Assembly: GCA_045617845.1 (NCBI GenBank) | Contig: JAZLJL010000101.1 | Location: 1-64,000 of the forward strand | Length of the DNA stretch: 64,000 nucleotides | Direction of reading: 5' to 3' | DNA from: UBA1181 sp045617845 | GTDB taxonomy: Bacteria > Bacteroidota > Bacteroidia > Bacteroidales > Paludibacteraceae | Shown: in pieces, positions 1-7,942 of the stretch | How positions within the stretch are numbered: the stretch's first letter is position 1 | Layout of the letters: every line of letters begins with the position of its first letter | Program-made: the position numbers and the translations under genes | Notes under the pieces: model-generated | What the model saw: the letters and a program-made list of their open reading frames with translations, nothing else | Told to the model about the DNA's origin: nothing | The model's database searches: none

Positions 1-888
1 GAAGAGAGAAAGCACACAACCGTGCTCGCTCACGTGGACAGCGTCAGATGCCGGGTTCGGATAGATTGTGACATCCCAATCCGACTTGAAGTCTCTAACG
101 CCATTGGCGTTCTTGCTTATCACCAATGTGAAGCCGTCGATCGTTGAGAAGTCGGTTTTAGTGCAAAATGGAGCAGCAAGTGGAGTGGGTTCAAAAATAT
201 CACCCATTATTTTATCTCTTCCATATACGACATACAAACAAGTGTCTTCATGTTTGTCTATGATAAAATTCCACACTTTATTCATGTCACCATATAAGAC
301 TCTAAGACGTTCGGCGTTATCAACAGCGTTAAAGTTTGCAGTGTCTTCAATAAGATAAACGTCATAATCTTCAATGAGATACATATCGAAAAAAGGTTCT
401 TCTTTTTTCGTATATATTTCAATCGATTGTGATAAACTCTCGATTGCTTGATTTTTCAATAATCTACCATTTGTTCTCACAATATTCCAATTCGTCAAAT
501 GCTCTGGTTCTCCTATTGTATCTATCACTATATAGGTTGAATCCTTTTTTGACAAAAACAAATATCTTACATAAGGAGATTGGTCTTTGAAAATAATATT
601 TTCAGGCGTTGTAATGAAAAAGGCATAATGGTCTTGCGGCACTAAAATTGTGTCCGCAACAGATCCGACCAATTCGTTGTTTTCATACACTCCTCGATAA
701 TTGAAAATCGTATCGACATCGTGTTGCATTACGCCAACTCGATATAGGTACTCCTCCCCTTTAAAATTGAATCCCCAAATGGTGTCCGCTGCGTATTCAT
801 ACACAAAATCTAAGGCAGAGTCGACACTCTCAAAGGCGAATGAAGCCGTTGAGAACATCAACGATAATAATAGAATGAAATGTCTCAT
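1..888 (-). CDS. Secreted T9SS-sorted protein, 3' end cut by window edge
   Basis: The frame is open from an ATG at 888 to base 1 (296 codons, no stop), so the C-terminus lies outside the window. The first 18 or so residues are a signal peptide ending near SFA. The middle has no fold I recognise. The last visible 40 residues contain the YPNPASD motif that opens a type A T9SS sorting domain, so the protein is probably secreted across the outer membrane and anchored or released. The stop codon of the C10 protease gene ends at 892, one base before this start, so the two are probably co-transcribed. The last 125 codons are closely repeated in the broken gene at 3147-3665, which indicates a local segmental duplication. 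Function unknown. Confidence 0.8.
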   Translation of the reverse strand, partial: MRHFILLLSLMFSTASFAFESVDSALDFVYEYAADTIWGFNFKGEEYLYRVGVMQHDVDTIFNYRGVYENNELVGSVADTILVPQDHYAFFITTPENIIFKDQSPYVRYLFLSKKDSTYIVIDTIGEPEHLTNWNIVRTNGRLLKNQAIESLSQSIEIYTKKEEPFFDMYLIEDYDVYLIEDTANFNAVDNAERLRVLYGDMNKVWNFIIDKHEDTCLYVVYGRDKIMGDIFEPTPLAAPFCTKTDFSTIDGFTLVISKNANGVRDFKSDWDVTIYPNPASDAVHVSEHGCVLSLF

Positions 889-889
889 G

Positions 890-2818
890 TTATTTTTTTA
901 TTATAGGTTTTACGATTCTTGAATTTTCTGTCTCTATAGTGATATAATAGCAACCAGTCGCACAATCGGACAAATCGAAGTCGAGTTTTGTCTTGTTTGG
1001 AGACTCAATGGTTTTTACCACAGAGCCAAAAACATTATGTACGGTTATCTTATCGATTTTTTGTTGAGCGCTAACGCTGAAGATGCCTGTCGATGGATTC
1101 GGATATATCAAAACCGCATCTTGGCTTGGCTCGTCAGCCATATCGGTTAGTTCGTTATTTTCTGCCTCAAATGTTCCTTCATAGGTTACAATTTCACCAT
1201 AGTTATTCATAAACGTTATTTCATACATGGTGGATGCAGTCAGCTCATCGCATTCGGTCGTGTAGTCATACTCAAGTTGGGCGTTCTCGCTATACCAAAC
1301 ATTAACCACACCATCTTGGGATATATTTCCAGACTGTCGATCAACTATGGTTTCTTGAAGTTGATCACGGTATTCACATTCTCGAACGCCATTACTATAG
1401 ACAGTCATACCCCTAACTGTTTTCGTCATATATTTTATTTTCAAGATATACGAGTTCGCATTCTCCACTTGAAAAGAAAGCTTACCAACTTTGCCAATCG
1501 TTGATTGTGTACATGTCGCATGAATGTCGTGTTCGTGGTTCTCGTTTCCTTTTTTAGGGGAAAATCCAATTAATGCAGTTTTATATGGATCTGAAACAGA
1601 AGAACTTGTTGTGAAGTCAAGATTATAATAACCATTTTTGCCATTGATTCCATTTCCCCATCCCAAATTCACATAAAAATAGTATCCATCGTCTCTTCGT
1701 TGGAATCCGCTTATTATATAACAATGAAGTGAATAAACTGAAGAAGATAAAATCACGGGTCTTCCCGCTATCAATTCGGTTATCACTATACTCACCCATT
1801 CAGACATGGAATATGTATCAGTTGCACTCCTGTTAAATTGTGCAGAGAACTCTTTCGTATAAATGTTACGGTATGCGTTATAGCCAATAAGTCCAGGCTT
1901 CACCAATAAATCTATAATTTTTTCATTAAATGCTCTTGTACCGCTACATCCATATTCCGCATCAAGCATATAACCGCAATCTCTTAATAGGGTAGATACC
2001 TCATTCATATTGCGGATTGTAGATTTCACGCTCAAATAAGGTGGCATCGAATCCCATGTGTATTGGCTTTCATATTGTTCCCCCCTATAGGTATAAGACA
2101 CCGAATTCGGCCATTTCCATTTCCACATCACTTGTGCCAAGGCGGTTGGGACGCAACCAGATGTTGCGTGGTTACACCCTTCCACTGAAGGCATCATGAT
2201 ATTATAACAAATTCCAAGCGGATTGTTGAATGGATTTAACACTTCAGGATTCGGATCCTTTTCACATTTTCTTTGTGCCCACTCCACAGCCGCGCCGACA
2301 TTAGCGTCATACAGAAGATTAGGCACTTCCGTCACAATATTTTCTTCTTCATATGCAGGTGGATAATATGCATCCGCCATCCAAGTGTCCCACTTCTGGT
2401 AAGTCTCGGTGTTTAGACTCTTCAGCTGGTTTTGTTCTCGATCGATGACTTCATATTTGCAATCTGATAAGAACTCCAATAAGTTCTCATTGTCAATGCT
2501 ATCCTCAGGCAAGAATGTGCCGGTCTCAGAATAGGCGAGAATAGGGTCGGATTTTTTGCTACCTGAAGTCAACACATAACCTCCATTTTTGAAGTTGAAC
2601 GCATACATCGCAGTGATGCCCAACGTGTCGAACGTCACGACATTGTCCACAATGTCTGTCTTGCCGAAAGACCATCTCATAAAATTACAAGCGACCTTTT
2701 GTGCGTCGCTAAACTCAATCGGTTCCGCTTCGGCTAAGCAAAACGGACACATCAACAAGAAGGGCAACAAAACTCCATTGACGAATAACTTGCCATAGAA
2801 CTTACTCAACACTTTCAT
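890..2818 (-). CDS. C10 family (streptopain/SpeB-like) secreted cysteine protease with T9SS tail
   Basis: A 642-aa secreted protease. The ATG at 2818 is chosen over an upstream ATG at 2908 because it places a clean signal peptide (about residues 1-29) at the N-terminus. Residues 30-150 look like the Spi-type inhibitory prodomain. The C10 catalytic core follows: Cys222 in the context SGCVPTALAQ and the probable catalytic His365 in SLHCYIISGF, then the conserved NLGWG...GYY segment near 384-398. C10 enzymes usually have GGHAFV around the histidine, so this site is divergent. The last 75 residues hold YPNPSTG and end in PIIKK, a type A T9SS sorting domain. A promoter box lies at 2917-2924. Expected role: extracellular proteolysis in the host or gut environment. 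Confidence 0.85.
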   Translation of the reverse strand: MKVLSKFYGKLFVNGVLLPFLLMCPFCLAEAEPIEFSDAQKVACNFMRWSFGKTDIVDNVVTFDTLGITAMYAFNFKNGGYVLTSGSKKSDPILAYSETGTFLPEDSIDNENLLEFLSDCKYEVIDREQNQLKSLNTETYQKWDTWMADAYYPPAYEEENIVTEVPNLLYDANVGAAVEWAQRKCEKDPNPEVLNPFNNPLGICYNIMMPSVEGCNHATSGCVPTALAQVMWKWKWPNSVSYTYRGEQYESQYTWDSMPPYLSVKSTIRNMNEVSTLLRDCGYMLDAEYGCSGTRAFNEKIIDLLVKPGLIGYNAYRNIYTKEFSAQFNRSATDTYSMSEWVSIVITELIAGRPVILSSSVYSLHCYIISGFQRRDDGYYFYVNLGWGNGINGKNGYYNLDFTTSSSVSDPYKTALIGFSPKKGNENHEHDIHATCTQSTIGKVGKLSFQVENANSYILKIKYMTKTVRGMTVYSNGVRECEYRDQLQETIVDRQSGNISQDGVVNVWYSENAQLEYDYTTECDELTASTMYEITFMNNYGEIVTYEGTFEAENNELTDMADEPSQDAVLIYPNPSTGIFSVSAQQKIDKITVHNVFGSVVKTIESPNKTKLDFDLSDCATGCYYITIETENSRIVKPIIKK

Positions 2819-2916
2819 AAAACATAAAATCGGGTTCCGCAGGTTGTTTATCTTCCGACCCCAGCAAAACCCCAGAAAAAGAGGGACGGAAAACATTTTT
2901 TCATTCAAAATTTACG

Positions 2917-2924
2917 CAAAGTTA
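2917..2924 (-). promoter_or_regulatory. Bacteroidales -7 promoter box upstream of C10 protease
   Basis: On the minus strand this reads TAACTTTG, matching the Bacteroidales -7 consensus TAnnTTTG. It lies about 100 bases upstream of the chosen protease start at 2818. No clear -33 TTTG was found at the usual distance. The rest of the 2819-3116 gap is AT-rich with no other gene seen. Confidence 0.5.
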
Positions 2925-3116
2925 CTTGCTGATTGGTTTATTTCATAATATTATCGCTTCTTTTTATTTGCCCCACCCTATATTTTGACATATATCATAT
3001 ATTCACACACAATCCTTTCCCGAAATCTACTTATACACAATCCGCACTTCTCTCCATAAGAGTTCAAGTAATTATATTTCCACATAAAACTCTATGTCAA
3101 GATATATTGTGAACAT

Positions 3117-3145
3117 AAAAGGAAGGGGAATTTTACTCCCCTTTT
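3117..3145 (-). terminator. Hairpin terminator after broken BspA/T9SS gene
   Basis: On the minus strand, an A-rich start, GGGGA, a short loop and TTCCCC are followed by CTTCCTTTT. It begins two bases after the stop codon at 3147. The A/T symmetry means it could work in both directions. Confidence 0.55.
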
Positions 3146-3146
3146 A

Positions 3147-4164
3147 TCACTCCTTGATAATCTCCTTCACCGCACACTTCCCGTCTTTGGAGATCTTTAA
3201 GAAATACACTCCTGGACTGAATTCTTTTATCGGCATCACGTCACCGGTAACACTCTTCACCAGTTTACCGTCATTCGAGAAGAGAGAAAGCTCACAACCC
3301 TCCTCGCTCACATGAACAGCGTCAGATGCCGGGTTCGGATAGATTGTGACATCCAAATCCGACTTGAAGTCTCTAACGCCATTGGCGTTCTTGCTTATCA
3401 CCAATGTGAAGCCGTCGATTGTTGAGAAATCGGTCTGGGTGCAAAAAGGGGCTGCAAGTTGAGATGGTTCAAAAACATTGCCTATTCTATCCCTACCATA
3501 TACGACATACAAACAGGTGTCTTTATGTTTATCAATGATAAAATTCCATACTTTATTTATATCATAATATAAATATCTTAGACGTTCCACATTATCAACA
3601 ACGTTAAAATTGGCTGAGTCTTCAATAAGATATACATTATAGTCTTCAGCGAGATACATATCAAAAATATGTTGTCGCAATCTCTTCGGAAGGGACGATA
3701 AGAGTCGCATCGGAATCTAAGTTCCATCCGGTAAATTTTATCTTTTCAGGGTCAGGCTGGCGCAACTCCAAGACAGACAACTTGTCACATACGGGAAACG
3801 CATCACTGCCCATTTCAGTGACTTCTCCCAACGAGACGTAAGTTAGGCTGTGACAGTATTGGAACGTCCTCTCCCCAACGCTTGTCACATACGGTGCGAT
3901 AACGCAAGAAAGTTTGGTGGTCTCACTAAACACATCATCCCCGATGCTTGTGATCTTATACCAACTACCGTCGATTTGAACGGAATCCAAGATTTGAACC
4001 GAAGCTATCATCGGCTTATAACTTTCGATTACAGCGACACTCTTATTGTCCGTATCCGGAATGGAATATTCGATGTCATCAATATAAACATCCGCCATCG
4101 CTTCCGCCGAGAAAGCGAAACACACAACTGCTAAGGATGTTTTATTGACATATCGTATGGAATT
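3147..4164 (-). pseudogene. Broken BspA-like LRR / T9SS protein gene (frameshift, start lost)
   Basis: Two overlapping frames together encode one protein. The upstream frame (about 4164 to 3661) starts with a signal-peptide core like those of the two BspA neighbours (KTSLAVVCFAFSAEAMA), then two or three leucine-rich units (VTSVGERTFQYC type), and stops at a TGA at 3663. The downstream frame continues from about 3668 with DMYLAEDYNVYLIEDSANF and ends in a T9SS domain (YPNPASD ... EIIKE). At the junction the intact paralogue at 1-888 reads TTTTTTCGATATG where this copy has TTTTTGATATG, consistent with loss of two bases. The upstream frame also has no ATG: the only early start is a GTG inside the signal peptide at 4125. 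I read it as a decaying fusion gene. Confidence 0.75.
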
Positions 4165-4420
4165 TTAAACGTAGACATTACGCCCTGAAAGGGCAAAATC
4201 CCTCAGTTCAAGGCAAAGCGCAGCGCCGCCTTGGAAATAATGATGTCGCGGCACCCGACGCCCGTAGAAACGTGCCATGGGTCAATAACCATCTCACAAA
4301 CGTGTCGTGGTCCATCATGGGGCAATATCCGTCGCACAAATGCGCCACAGTCCATAAAACACAAGAAACGCAAAGGTTTCCCCTCGCGTTTCCTTAGATC
4401 TATTCAAAACCGTATGTTTT
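4165..4420. other. Intergenic stretch with GCCCT-gaa-AGGGC palindrome and degenerate repeats
   Basis: No gene seen. It contains the palindrome GCCCTGAAAGGGC (4182-4194), also present in shorter form near 6079. Next come imperfect copies of a motif around cgtagaaacgtgccatgg and acaaacgtgtcgtgg, similar to sequences near 6150 and 15700. These look like short interspersed repeats of this genome. Confidence 0.4.
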
Positions 4421-5455
4421 TTATTTGCCGAGTTCAGCCCCTTTCACCCATTTCACTTTCACGTTCTCAGTTGCCTCAAAGTTATGTTGCACACCCTCTT
4501 TGTCGATAACGATTACATAGGTGGCATCGTCGTCAATGGAATCTTTTTCTTTGATCTCTTTGAATATATTTATCCCAAACACTGACTCATAATCGCTCTT
4601 TGAACCCGTTGGAACATAGAGAGTTACGTTACCAAAACTCACTTCTTCAAACACACTTTCATCTATTTCGATCATTGTAGGATCAGATTGGCCCAATTCT
4701 ATGGCATTCAATTGGGGACAACCATTGAAAGCCCCTTTTTTGACTCTTGTCACGTTGTACATGCTGACGGACTCAAGGCTGCTACAGTCACAGAAAACCC
4801 AAGCCTCAAGGCTTGCCACCTTTGGTATGCTGACGGACGAAAGGACGCTACAACTATAGAACGCAAAACTCTCGAGGCTTGTCACCTCTGGCATGCTGAC
4901 GGACACAAGGCTTTTACACCCTTGGAAAGCATTTTCCCCAATGCTTGTCACCTTTAGCATACTGACGGACACAAGGCTTTTACACCCTCGGAAAGCATTT
5001 TTCCCGACGCTTGTCACCTTTGGCATACTGACGGATGAAAGGGCACTACAATCATAGAAAGCATTTTCCAAAATGCTTGTCACCTCTGGCATGCTGACGG
5101 ATGAAAGGGCACTACAATCATAGAAAGCATATTCCCCAATGCTTGTCACCTCTGGCATGCTGACGGACTCAAGACCGCTACAGCGTCGGAAAGCATTATT
5201 CCCGATGCTTGTCACCTCGTACCTGCTAGCGCCGATTTGTACGGAGTCTGGGATATTTAGTTTCGAAGGCATTGTCTCCGAATCAAAACCTGTTATTGTG
5301 GCAGTCTTACTCGCTTCTTTAATGGAATAATAAAGCCCGCCAATAGGTTGAACTTCCTCCGCCACCACCGCCACCGAGCAGGCGATACAAGCCGACGCCA
5401 AGAATGATTTCTTCAGCAGACGCCAAACATTCAATTTTTGTGTAATCATCACCAT
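4421..5455 (-). CDS. BspA-family leucine-rich-repeat secreted protein
   Basis: A 344-aa protein with a signal peptide (about residues 1-32) followed by a short non-repeat segment. Residues 75-240 carry about seven 23-residue repeats of the form VTSIGENAFQGCKSLVSVSMPE, the BspA / Treponema pallidum LRR (LRR_5) pattern that usually binds host or bacterial surface ligands. The repeats are very similar at the DNA level, in 69-bp units. After them a VTLYVPTGS segment caps the solenoid. The last 33 residues (TYVIVIDKEGVQHNFE ... VKVKWVKG) match the tail of the protein at 7943-9388. The tail is not a recognisable type A T9SS domain. A MITE lies 23 bases upstream of the start. A second ATG at 5449 is possible. 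Confidence 0.85.
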   Translation of the reverse strand: MVMITQKLNVWRLLKKSFLASACIACSVAVVAEEVQPIGGLYYSIKEASKTATITGFDSETMPSKLNIPDSVQIGASRYEVTSIGNNAFRRCSGLESVSMPEVTSIGEYAFYDCSALSSVSMPEVTSILENAFYDCSALSSVSMPKVTSVGKNAFRGCKSLVSVSMLKVTSIGENAFQGCKSLVSVSMPEVTSLESFAFYSCSVLSSVSIPKVASLEAWVFCDCSSLESVSMYNVTRVKKGAFNGCPQLNAIELGQSDPTMIEIDESVFEEVSFGNVTLYVPTGSKSDYESVFGINIFKEIKEKDSIDDDATYVIVIDKEGVQHNFEATENVKVKWVKGAELGK

Positions 5456-5478
5456 AAGATTTTATTTTTTAGAATTAA

Positions 5479-5856
5479 GGGGACTTCTATAAGAAGCTGT
5501 TTAAATTTTTTTATTGGAGATTTTTATGAGAGACTTTTTAGGATATTTTGATTATTTCCGATAGGAGCAATGGGGTGCCATTGTGACTGAGGAAATGATT
5601 AAAATAGACAAAAAGTATCCATAAAAAGCCCAATAAGAAACTTTTTCGTAAATTTTTAAACAGCTTCTAAATTCCCCGATTATTAAATACTTTTAATTAT
5701 AGGTTATTCTTTAATCTTTTGTGTGCTTTAGAATTTTTGTCGCCATATTGCTGATTTTCACTCAGTCACAGTGTCCGCACTGCCCCTTCGCTCAAACCAT
5801 CAATCTGTCTGACAAAAACTTTAAAATCACTACAAAGCAATTTATAGAAATCCCCC
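5479..5856. mobile_element. MITE copy A (GGGGAYTTCTATAAATT ends), interrupted by a second MITE
   Basis: Terminal inverted repeats read GGGGACTTCTATAAATT on the left and, in reverse complement, GGGGATTTCTATAAATT on the right. It is flanked by TTAA on both sides (5475-5478 and 5857-5860), consistent with a 4-bp target duplication; the right end has one extra C. No transposase is encoded. The interior contains a long imperfect hairpin centred on a CAGTG...CACTG palindrome near 5775. After removing the 175-bp nested element and one duplicated TAA it would be about 200 bp, matching copy C at 14076-14274. Confidence 0.75.
5493..5667. mobile_element. Nested MITE (GAAGCTGTTTAAA ends) inside MITE copy A
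   Basis: A 175-bp element with perfect 13-bp terminal inverted repeats, GAAGCTGTTTAAA and TTTAAACAGCTTC. It is flanked by TAA at 5490-5492 and 5668-5670, whereas uninterrupted copies of the outer element read TATAAATTCCCC across this point. That pattern fits insertion with a 3-bp TAA duplication. The interior folds into an extended hairpin around CAATGG-ggtg-CCATTG. No coding sequence. A 3-bp duplication is typical of some IS5-related families, but the parent element is not in this window. Confidence 0.75.
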
Positions 5857-5937
5857 TTAATAAATCCGCAGTTAGCCAAGTAGCATCGCTGTTTACCCGC
5901 AGGCATAATCAGTGGATAGGAATGTGTGTTATGGTTC

Positions 5938-5966
5938 GCACACCGTCTCTACAACCTGCGGTGTGC
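5938..5966. repeat. Palindromic hairpin GCACACCG ... CGGTGTGC
   Basis: An 8-bp perfect stem with a 13-base loop containing tctctacaacctg. The loop resembles part of the repeat at 15705-15732. The surrounding stretch (5857-6216) has no gene that I can support; near 6079 there is a short GCCCT-gaa-AGGG palindrome. Confidence 0.45.
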
Positions 5967-6216
5967 CGCCATTCATATTGCAGTCTGGGTCATAGAAAAG
6001 ACATCACACATCATCTTCACCGAATTTTAGACAAGATAAGAAAAAAAACAAAATGATGACATCGGAAACATAGGAAATTTAATACCCGCCCTGAAAGGGA
6101 AACAGCATGTACAAACGCACCGCATGCAATACACAAACACACCACGGTCCGTGTACAGACGTGCCAATGGCGCGTCTCTACGCATCATCTCACATATTCC
6201 TAAAAACGCAAAAAAA

Positions 6217-6242
6217 ACGCGGAGACCATCCGTCCCCGCGTT
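6217..6242 (-). terminator. Rho-independent terminator after small peptide gene
   Basis: On the minus strand, ACGCGGGGA, a 7-base loop and TCTCCGCGT are followed by a run of seven T. It lies about 50 bases after the stop of the 48-aa peptide gene, which supports that gene being a real transcription unit. Confidence 0.7.
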
Positions 6243-6292
6243 TCATTATCGATCATGTCTCGGCACCGTCATCGACAGCGCCGTCGGAGTCA

Positions 6293-6439
6293 TCAATTAC
6301 CCTCCAAAAGCTCATCCAGGATCTCTGGCGTCAATGGCGCCTGGCTGGAGGTCAACCCTTCACCCGAGGTCGCGATTACATCGGTCACCCCGATCTCTAT
6401 CATTTCCATTTCCGGAAATTCAAATTTTTGCTTAATCAT
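6293..6439 (-). CDS. Small acidic peptide (48 aa), possibly frameshifted at its end
   Basis: An ATG at 6439 opens a 48-codon frame: a basic start (MIKQKFEFPEM), an EMIEI strand-like segment, VIATSGEG, then an acidic end. The K-x-x-x-x-x-PEMExIEI ... ATSGE layout is typical of small Bacteroidales peptides encoded near surface-protein genes; that likeness is from memory, and their function is unknown. Immediately after the TGA stop the +1 frame continues as DDSDGAVDDGAET and stops, so one extra T may have shortened an originally 61-residue acidic peptide. A MITE ends 16 bases upstream and a strong terminator lies downstream. Confidence 0.55.
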   Translation of the reverse strand: MIKQKFEFPEMEMIEIGVTDVIATSGEGLTSSQAPLTPEILDELLEGN

Positions 6440-6454
6440 ATTGTATTAATTTTA

Positions 6455-6565
6455 GGGGACTTCTATAAATTCCCCGATTATTAAATATTTTTTATATAGG
6501 TTATTCTTTAATCTTTTGTGCGCTTTCGAACTTTTGTCGCCACAAAGCAATTTATAGAAATCCCC
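6455..6565. mobile_element. MITE copy B, internally deleted
   Basis: Same terminal repeats as copies A and C (GGGGACTTCTATAAATT; right end AATTTATAGAAATCCCC), flanked by TTTA on both sides (6451-6454 and 6566-6569). At 111 bp it lacks about 90 bp of the interior: the sequence jumps from ttttgtcgcca directly to caaagcaattta. It lies between the stop of the gene at 6595 and the start of the small peptide at 6439. Confidence 0.75.
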
Positions 6566-6594
6566 TTTAATTTATTACATATAATGCATGGGCA

Positions 6595-7929
6595 TCATTT
6601 CACAATTACCTTCACGCCGTTGACCACATAGACGCCTTGCGCGAAGGCTCCGAGGTTGTTCAAACCTTCGTTGTGGTTGGCCACCTTGACGAGCTGTCCG
6701 TTGACGTTGAAGACCTCGGTCACGCCTGCCTCGCCAGCGTTGAGGTAGATGTTCCCGCCATCGGCGTAGACGCTGTTCGCGTCAGCCTTGTTGTCGTCGG
6801 ACAAGGTGATGGTCCCCTTGCGGAGCGCCACGTAATCCTCGTAGCTGCCGACGTTGACGATGTTGCCACGACCCGACCTCAACTGGTTCGGACTGTTCTG
6901 CGACTCAGACTGAACGTAGCAGCGGAACGGTGTGACCTTGTCGCCGTTCTTGCCCTTCTCGAACTGGTTGGAGGAAGGGGTATACTGGAAGAAACAGTTG
7001 TCCGCACCAGCGGTGAGCCCTACGCTGGTACCGCCCATATAGTATGTGCCGTACTTCGACGCACTAGGCAATCCGTCGGTCGCAGGGACATCCGCACCGC
7101 TTGCGGAGAAGGTGATCGCCTGACCAGCCAAGCTGTATTTGTCGAATCCTTCGCCAGGGAAGGCGATGATGTATGGCTTGCCCGCCTCGAAATCCGTGCT
7201 TAGGATGTGCGCGAAGTAGAGCGTGTCGCCCTCGCTCGTCACAGGCTCCTTCGCCCAGAAGTCGCCTTCCTCTTTGATGGTGTTCTCGCGGTCGCCGCCA
7301 TAGTTGAACGGTTGGATAGGGTTTTTATCCGCCGTCACGTCTGTTGCGGTGAAAGGCAAGTAGAGCGTCTCCCAACCTGTCGCGCCTTGCGATGCTTGGT
7401 TGTAGATGGAAGGGGTGCGGGTGTAGGAGATTTCGTCTGCGTAGAACGCTACCGGGAAGTAAGCCGGCAGCGAGTCGACAAGGCGGATGACGCCAGCCTC
7501 GTAGCCCGATTCCGTGTTCCAAAGGACGTTATCCATTTTCGCGAGTCCTTCGTCCGGCGTCTCGATGACATCCTTCACGACAGCGATGGCGTTACCTGTG
7601 AGCTTAGTCGTCACGTTGAGTTTACCCATAGTCATCTCCTTACCGTTGTAGAACATAGCGTCGTACTCCGCCATGCTGACATGGAGGATATCCTTCACCT
7701 TGTCGGAAGACCAGCTGCCGACCTTAGTTTCCCCCTCGAAGAGGTTGATGGTGACAGTGCCGTCCTCGCCCACCGAGTGGGTGATGTTCGGTTTGCTGGA
7801 AAAGAACGAGTAGATGGAATCGCTCCCGTTGAAGCTCACAAGGATGGCGTTCGGCTCTGGCTCCGCCGCCCATGCTCCCGAGGCGATGGCCGCCGACAGG
7901 AGCGTTGTGTATATCTTTATTTTATTCAT
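6595..7929 (-). CDS. Secreted protein of unknown function with sorting-like tail
   Basis: A 444-aa protein with a signal peptide ending near AWA (residue 21). I recognise no catalytic domain. The centre (about 130-350) is a string of beta-strand-like segments (ATGWETLYLPF, AGKPYIIAFPG) of the kind often found in Bacteroidales cell-surface proteins beside BspA repeats. The last 40 residues (VTEVFNVNGQLVK ... GVYVVNGVKVIVK) resemble the short C-terminal sorting/anchoring tail of secreted Bacteroidales proteins, but lack the YPNP opening. The start is 13 bases after the stop of the BspA-type gene 7943-9388, so they are probably one operon. Local GC is higher than in the upstream gene. Confidence 0.75.
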   Translation of the reverse strand: MNKIKIYTTLLSAAIASGAWAAEPEPNAILVSFNGSDSIYSFFSSKPNITHSVGEDGTVTINLFEGETKVGSWSSDKVKDILHVSMAEYDAMFYNGKEMTMGKLNVTTKLTGNAIAVVKDVIETPDEGLAKMDNVLWNTESGYEAGVIRLVDSLPAYFPVAFYADEISYTRTPSIYNQASQGATGWETLYLPFTATDVTADKNPIQPFNYGGDRENTIKEEGDFWAKEPVTSEGDTLYFAHILSTDFEAGKPYIIAFPGEGFDKYSLAGQAITFSASGADVPATDGLPSASKYGTYYMGGTSVGLTAGADNCFFQYTPSSNQFEKGKNGDKVTPFRCYVQSESQNSPNQLRSGRGNIVNVGSYEDYVALRKGTITLSDDNKADANSVYADGGNIYLNAGEAGVTEVFNVNGQLVKVANHNEGLNNLGAFAQGVYVVNGVKVIVK

Positions 7930-7942
7930 GGTCGTATTTTAT

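Noticed and set aside
4688..4957. Direct repeats at 4700-5220 as a CRISPR array
   Set aside because: The 69-bp repeats are in-frame LRR codons; there are no unique spacers of constant length and no cas genes.
5721..6056. Plus-strand 111-codon frame crossing the right part of MITE copy A
   Set aside because: It spans the MITE boundary and hairpin repeats and has no protein-like pattern.
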